Below, in pieces: positions 61,631 to 64,000 of a stretch of DNA of 64,000 nt. The notes beneath the pieces were generated by a model. It saw only the letters and a list, made by a program, of their open reading frames with translations. It was not told the DNA's origin and did no database searches. Source of the DNA: Atrichornis clamosus (taxonomy: Eukaryota > Chordata > Aves > Passeriformes > Menuridae); contig WBMZ01011723.1 of the NCBI GenBank assembly GCA_013400975.1, positions 1 through 64,000 of the forward strand, read 5' to 3'. Within the stretch, counting starts at the first letter, position 1. Each line of letters opens with the position of its first letter. A program made the translations under genes and the position numbers.

Positions 61631-61780
61631 ATGGAGCCGCCGCGGCCGCGGTACTGCGCCCCGTCCTCGCCGCCGGGTCGCGGCGGGCGGGAGAACAAGG
61701 GGCTCCGTCGGAAGGGTCCCCCGGGGACCGGGAGCGCCGGCGGCCCCGAGGAGGCGGCGGACAGCAGGAAGCCCAAATTC
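61631..61780 (+). CDS. First coding exon of an unidentified gene (partial)
   Basis: Partial coding sequence: 50 codons from an ATG in strong context ('gcggccatgg', G at -3 and +4) to a consensus splice donor. The exon ends exactly at a codon boundary (phase 0). The peptide begins MEPPRPRY and ends SRKPKF. It is rich in Pro, Gly, Arg and Lys, contains 'GRGGRENKGLRRKG' and then an acidic-alanine stretch 'PEEAAD', and looks intrinsically disordered and basic, with no signal peptide or membrane segment. Such tails are common at the N-termini of nuclear or cell-cycle proteins, but I do not recognise the family and give no function. Continuing the frame past the donor gives a longer open frame (to about 61978), but the strong donor argues that this is intron. 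The remaining exons lie beyond 64000 or were not recognised. The start was chosen because it is the first ATG in this frame inside the island that leads directly to the donor. Confidence 0.75.
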
Positions 61781-62458
61781 GTAAGTACAAGCCTGTCCCG
61801 CGGCGGGGCTGCCCGAGGTATGGGGCCTGCTGGGCCTGTGCCGAGGGAGCTCGGCTGTGCGGTGACACGCCCCTGCCCCGTCACCTCCGGGCCAGTCACT
61901 GCCTGGAGCCCCTCAAACACCGGGGGTCCGAGGGGGAATACATGGCGCTGTCAGGTTCAGCTGGGCTTCGAAGGGTGATCCCGCCTGCTCCGGCTCTCCT
62001 CTTCCTTGCCAGTGTGAAAGGACTTGGCTTTATTACGCAGCAAGTTTTCAGGTCTCTCCTGAAAGCTTCATCATAAACCTTTATTGCCTTACTTGATGCA
62101 TGACATCTGTGGGGGCAGGGGTATCAGAACAGACTTCCAGCTCTTAACGGATGTTACTTCTAATAGGACTATGGTGAGGTTTTTTTAACTTTGGTGATAT
62201 AAACTCTATAGTGAAAAACCAAGTCTTTGAATTTAAGCGACACAGTAGTTTTCCTCCTTAGGCCTGCTTTTACAAGCTTTTAGCTAGCACACCAAGAAAC
62301 TGGGGAACTCAAGATGGCTAATAATTGTGCACAAGATAACACAGTCTGCAAGATATGCTCTAACTAAAGAGTACCCAGAAATAATCAGTTTTTGTTTGGA
62401 CATCATGAAAATCCCAAGCATTAGAGCAGGGACCAACATACATTCTAGAGGCCTTGTA

Positions 62459-62785
62459 TCCACAGAATCAGTTAGGTTGGAAAAAACCTCTGAGATCATC
62501 AAGTTCAACCTATGACTGAACACCACCTTGTCCACTAGATCATGGCATCTAGTGCCAGGTCCCGTCTTTGCTTAAACACTTCTAGGGCTGGTGACTCCAC
62601 CACCTCCCTGGACAGCCCATACCAATGTCTAAGCACCTTTTCTGTGAAGAAATTCCTCCTGATGTCCAACCTAAACCTCCTCTGGTGCAGCTTAAGACCA
62701 TGTCCTCTCCTCCTGTCACTACTTGCCTGGGGGAAGGGGCCCACTCCAGCCTGGCTACAGCCTCCTTTCAGGTAGTTGTGTCCAG
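62459..62785 (-). mobile_element. CR1 LINE 3' end within intron
   Basis: The plus strand begins with the reverse tail 'cacagaatcagttaggttgg' and runs through 'cacttctagggctggtgact', 'cctccctggacagcccatac' and 'ctcctgatgtccaacctaaa' to 'ctacagcctcctttcaggta'. This 3' UTR ('ggtgactccaccacctccctg') marks yet another CR1 subtype. The frames at 62535-62867 are inside it. Confidence 0.95.
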
Positions 62786-63317
62786 TTGTGTCCTCCACAT
62801 GCAGAGCACATGCATCCTGTGCTCATATTTAGGTGATGCCCCTTGGTCTTTGTTCAGCTGTCTCTGAGCTAACCTGCTCTAAAATGTATTTAGTATGCAA
62901 TTACAAAAGATATACTATAGTACTTAGAATTCTAGGTTCTAAGGTGTGTTTATGTAATATACAGTACTTGAGTGTCTGGCACTTGTGCACAGGGTCAAAA
63001 AAGTTAGCCAATAAGCGATACCAAACTGTAGACTGACCAGACCTGTTCTGGAAGGTCACAACTTGTTCCTGGAATATTCCTGTTTGCTGGAATCTTATTA
63101 TATTATGGCTGCAGAGATTGCTGTTGGAACCACGTCTCTGTGCATTTTTCTGTATGTTAGAATGGGCATACAGGAAACTGAACTAGAGGTGTTTGCTTGT
63201 CTTCATAAATGGTTGTGAATCTACTGGGGGCACATGCGTTAGTCACGCCACATAGCTGGACATGTGCAAGGCCCTAAACAAGTCACTCAATGAGGTTTTT
63301 TAGAGGGCTTACGGTTG
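62786..63317. other. Intronic sequence, no feature recognised
   Basis: AT-rich sequence between the CR1 and the LTR. No exon, splice pair or repeat was recognised. Confidence 0.45.
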
Positions 63318-63800
63318 TTCCTGTACTCTGAATTAGATTCACGGGAGAAAGGCCGACAAGATATTTTCAAGACGTCAAAACAACAAAAAGACTTTACTGG
63401 CAACCTCAGAAAATCAAAGAACTTTGGTAAAAGGTTTAGTGCAACATTCAATCAATATAAAACACTTCTCAAAGCATTAACATGGCCCATTCAACTTAGC
63501 AAACTCTAAGGCAATTTGATTTTAAAGTTACTCAAAAATTCCGAGAAGAGGGAATTAGAAGAAAAAAGAGAATGACAAAAAAGATACGGAAAAGGACACA
63601 TCCATCTACCAACTTCTGAGTTCCAGTGATGTTCAGCTGATAGAAATTCCAAGAGGAGGTAGGTTCAAGACATGCTCGCCTCATGTTCATCCTTAAATAT
63701 CCCTTGGCCTTCTTGAGCCTGTCCCCCAGGTGGGACTTCCAGTCATTTGGCCAGTCAGGACATGGGTTAGGGGCTCTAGAGGTGGTTGTGGAGCATTGCC
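63318..63800 (-). mobile_element. ERV LTR fragment, minus strand
   Basis: Read on the minus strand, this shows a TATA-like 'gggatatttaaggatgaac' (about 63690). 'tttgagtaactttaaaatc' follows, then 'ccttagagtttgctaag', 'ttgaatgggccatgttaatg', 'tgtttta tattgattgaatg' and 'gccagtaaagtctttttg'. I recognise this order of motifs from LTRs of avian endogenous retroviruses. The left end is near 63318 and the right end is unclear (the U3 may reach about 63900). No internal retroviral sequence is visible. Its U3 promoter points towards the island, antisense to the host gene. Confidence 0.65.
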
Positions 63801-64000
63801 TCTGGTGTGCCAGGGATTGGCAGCCACTGCAGGGACTGAGATACAGGCTCTAGGGGGTGAGGGTGTGAGGAGCAGGGCATTGCCTCAGGCAAATCCTGAC
63901 CTGCCCCTTCCCCCACACATGAACCTGAAATGTCTCAAGACATCAGTCTTTCCAGTCTCTCACAACATGCTTTAATATATGATTTGTGAGAAGAAACCAT

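Larger units (their letters stand above)
61030..61990. promoter_or_regulatory. CpG island promoter, probably bidirectional
   Basis: About 950 bp of very GC-rich, CpG-dense DNA, in sharp contrast with the desert to the left. It contains GC-box runs ('gcggggcggggg' at about 61160), a CCAAT box on the minus strand ('ggattggccgt' at about 61287) and no TATA box near the coding start. It covers the plus-strand first coding exon. It also has a donor-like GTGAGT on the minus strand at 61225-61230, so transcription probably starts in both directions from around 61290-61600. CpG-island promoters of this type usually drive broadly expressed genes. Frames at 61047-61457, 61064-61597 and 61521-61920 are consequences of the composition. 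Confidence 0.9.
61781..64000 (+). other. Start of intron 1, with donor GTAAGT
   Basis: The donor 'ttcgtaagtac' at 61781 is a full consensus. The first 210 bp of the intron are still CpG island. AT-rich sequence follows, with a minus-strand CR1 at 62459 and a minus-strand LTR at 63318. I found no convincing second exon: the 64-codon frame at 63315-63509 lies in the LTR. The intron therefore probably extends past the window end. Confidence 0.6.

Noticed and set aside
61588..62076. 162-codon plus-strand frame overlapping exon 1
   Set aside because: It is in a different frame from the well-placed ATG at 61631, lacks a good start context and ignores the consensus donor at 61781.
1..64000. CRISPR arrays, operons, ribosome binding sites, rRNA or tRNA genes
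   Set aside because: The CR1 and LTR content show a vertebrate nuclear genome, and no regularly spaced repeats or tRNA A/B-box pairs were seen.

Overview
The window looks like bird nuclear DNA. It is AT-rich and gene-poor, and it carries at least ten CR1 LINE fragments. Their 3' ends have the typical avian form: a 'cttccaaccc' core followed by 'attctatgattct' octamer repeats. It also holds several avian endogenous-retrovirus LTR or internal fragments, and short palindromic elements of the kind seen across birds, turtles and crocodilians. The ERV fragments resemble ones I know from neoavian, especially songbird, genomes, but I cannot fix the species. Family assignments rest on recognition by eye, not on a database search.

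Layout. Positions 1-61000 are a gene desert. I found no open frame that reads like a conserved protein domain, except a decayed L1-type reverse-transcriptase fragment at about 9.6 kb. The desert also contains: ERV-like fragments at about 0.1, 3.1, 16.1 and 33.2 kb; CR1 pieces at 5.2, 11.9, 28.1, 36.0, 39.1, 41.5, 43.3, 45.7 and 60.5 kb; palindromic elements at 9.4 and 18.0 kb; an A-rich probable fossil LINE at 18.2-19.0 kb; three unexplained GC-rich patches at 11.4, 13.9 and 56.4 kb; and a well-preserved minus-strand solo LTR at 59545-60001 with two internal tandem-repeat blocks.

The only protein-coding gene I can support begins at the right end. A strong CpG island (about 61030-61990) contains a first coding exon at 61631-61780 on the plus strand. 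It has an ATG in good context, 50 codons and a consensus GTAAGT donor. The rest of the window (61781-64000) would be its first intron, which holds a minus-strand CR1 and a minus-strand LTR. On the opposite strand of the island, a GTGAGT donor-like site at 61225-61230 and an inverted CCAAT box suggest a divergent transcript, so the island may be a bidirectional promoter.

There are no operons, CRISPR arrays, rRNAs or tRNAs that I can recognise. Most short open frames in the window are chance or lie inside repeats.
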